Below, in pieces: positions 63,605 to 64,000 of a stretch of 64,000 nt of DNA. The stretch lies in contig NZ_JAABLM010000004.1 of the NCBI RefSeq assembly GCF_009915155.1, forward strand, positions 160,705 to 224,704. The letters are read 5' to 3'. The translations under genes were made by a program, and so were the position numbers. Under the pieces are notes generated by a model. The model was not told where the DNA came from and ran no database searches. It worked only from the letters and a program-made list of their open reading frames with translations. Numbering within the stretch: position 1 is the first letter of the stretch; each line of letters opens with the position of its first letter. This DNA comes from Flavobacterium ichthyis (GTDB lineage Bacteria > Bacteroidota > Bacteroidia > Flavobacteriales > Flavobacteriaceae).

Positions 63605-64000
63605 TAAAAATTATTCTAAAGTTGCTAAATAACGCTCTGCGTCAAGTGCTGCTGTATTTACTTAATTTTTTTTAAAAATTATTCTAAAGTTGCTAAATAA
63701 CGCTCTGCGTCAAGTGCTGCTGTATTTACTTAATTTTTTTTAAAAATTATTCTAAAGTTGCTAAATAACGCTCTGCGTCAAGTGCTGCTGTATTTACTTA
63801 ATTTTTTTTAAAAATTATTCTAAAGTTGCTAAATAACGCTCTGCGTCAAGTGCTGCTGTATTTACTTAATTTTTTTTAAAAATTATTCTAAAGTTGCTAA
63901 ATAACGCTCTGCGTCAAGTGCTGCTGTATTTACTTAATTTTTTTTAAAAATTATTCTAAAGTTGCTAAATAACGCTCTGCGTCAAGTGCTGCTGTATTTA
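63605..64000. repeat. 68 bp tandem repeat array carrying the trxB 3' end
   Basis: Units start at 63611, 63679, 63747, 63815, 63883 and 63951 (the last one cut at the window edge); I compared all six and found no differences. Identity begins at about 63605. On the minus strand each unit reads ...GCA GCA CTT GAC GCA GAG CGT TAT TTA GCA ACT TTA GAA TAA, i.e. AALDAERYLATLE and stop, then an 18-base AT-rich spacer. The peptide matches the C-terminus of thioredoxin reductases (GCMAALDAERYL). A short palindrome AACGCTCTGCGT sits in each unit. The array continues beyond the window. Confidence 0.95.
63951..64000 (-). pseudogene. trxB: Copy of the thioredoxin reductase C-terminal tail
   Basis: The last visible unit encodes NTAALDAERYLATLE and stop (63953-63951) on the minus strand. 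In true TrxB the residues before AALD should be GC(M), but here they read NT after a stop in every complete unit, so this is a 3'-end copy, not an in-frame gene end. The real trxB is expected to the right of the window, transcribed leftward. The last unit could still be the real gene end if the next bases restore the frame. Confidence 0.7.

Noticed and set aside
63605..64000. CRISPR array
   Set aside because: The repeated unit is the full 68 bases with no variable spacer; every unit is identical, and it encodes a gene tail.
1..64000. tRNA, rRNA or riboswitch
   Set aside because: I looked for tRNA TΨC-like segments and conserved riboswitch cores near ribH, lipA and metabolic genes and saw none I could fold with confidence.

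Overview
This 64 kb AT-rich window looks chromosomal and comes from a member of the Flavobacteriaceae, most likely Flavobacterium or a close relative. The signs are type IX secretion (T9SS) C-terminal sorting domains, -7 promoter elements of the form TAnnTTTG, an unusually long signal peptidase I, a DnaJ with only half of the usual zinc-binding motifs, PadR/PspC/GIN-domain envelope genes, and the local gene order. I found no rRNA or tRNA gene. || Layout. 1-5.2 kb: lpxK (cut by the window edge), purine nucleoside phosphorylase, a TPR hybrid histidine kinase, GAPDH and lipoyl synthase. 5.5-12.7 kb: TonB-like protein, secreted T9SS beta-helix protein, ECF sigma factor, glycosyltransferase, murB, a DUF2461 protein and recF. 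12.8-19 kb (+): TPR protein, ribH, mutL, two rhomboid proteases and an EEP-family hydrolase. 19.1-24.4 kb (-): a compact parA-parB-DUF5683-dapB-lepB-WbqC run. 24.7-28.4 kb (+): an arsenic operon (arsR, a DUF6428-like gene, a low-molecular-weight phosphatase-type arsenate reductase, acr3, chrA) with two copies of a probable ArsR operator. || 28.4-35.1 kb is an accessory region. A complete 2,4-dienoyl-CoA reductase-like gene is followed by about 5.5 kb of foreign-looking DNA: a broken YD/RHS-like surface protein with a detached C-terminal tail and a possible immunity partner, a T9SS repeat protein, a small DNA-binding-like gene and a truncated conserved gene. This segment is closed by a second, about 98% identical, 265 bp copy of the 5' end of the reductase gene. 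|| 35.2-44.5 kb: lipoproteins, an amidohydrolase, a lone LytTR protein, methylmalonyl-CoA mutase, a MATE pump, an outer-membrane barrel and PPK2. 44.7-55.6 kb: an ECF sigma factor with a membrane partner, ABC-F, a short DEAD-box-like protein, an NtrC-like regulator without a DNA-binding domain, an ABC-2 exporter and grpE-dnaJ. 55.7-56.4 kb: a HigBA-type toxin-antitoxin pair with a frameshifted toxin. 56.7-63.5 kb: YceI, SDR, DUF4442, DUF4870, then a PadR-PspC-GIN cluster. || The window ends inside the most striking structure: a perfect 68 bp tandem repeat (at least 5.8 identical units, running past the edge). On the minus strand each unit carries what reads as the last 13 codons and stop codon of thioredoxin reductase (AALDAERYLATLE-stop). 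It looks like a multiplied 3'-gene-end, as expected of serial site-specific integration or a cassette-like array beside trxB. Three copies of a dispersed stem-loop family are also present.
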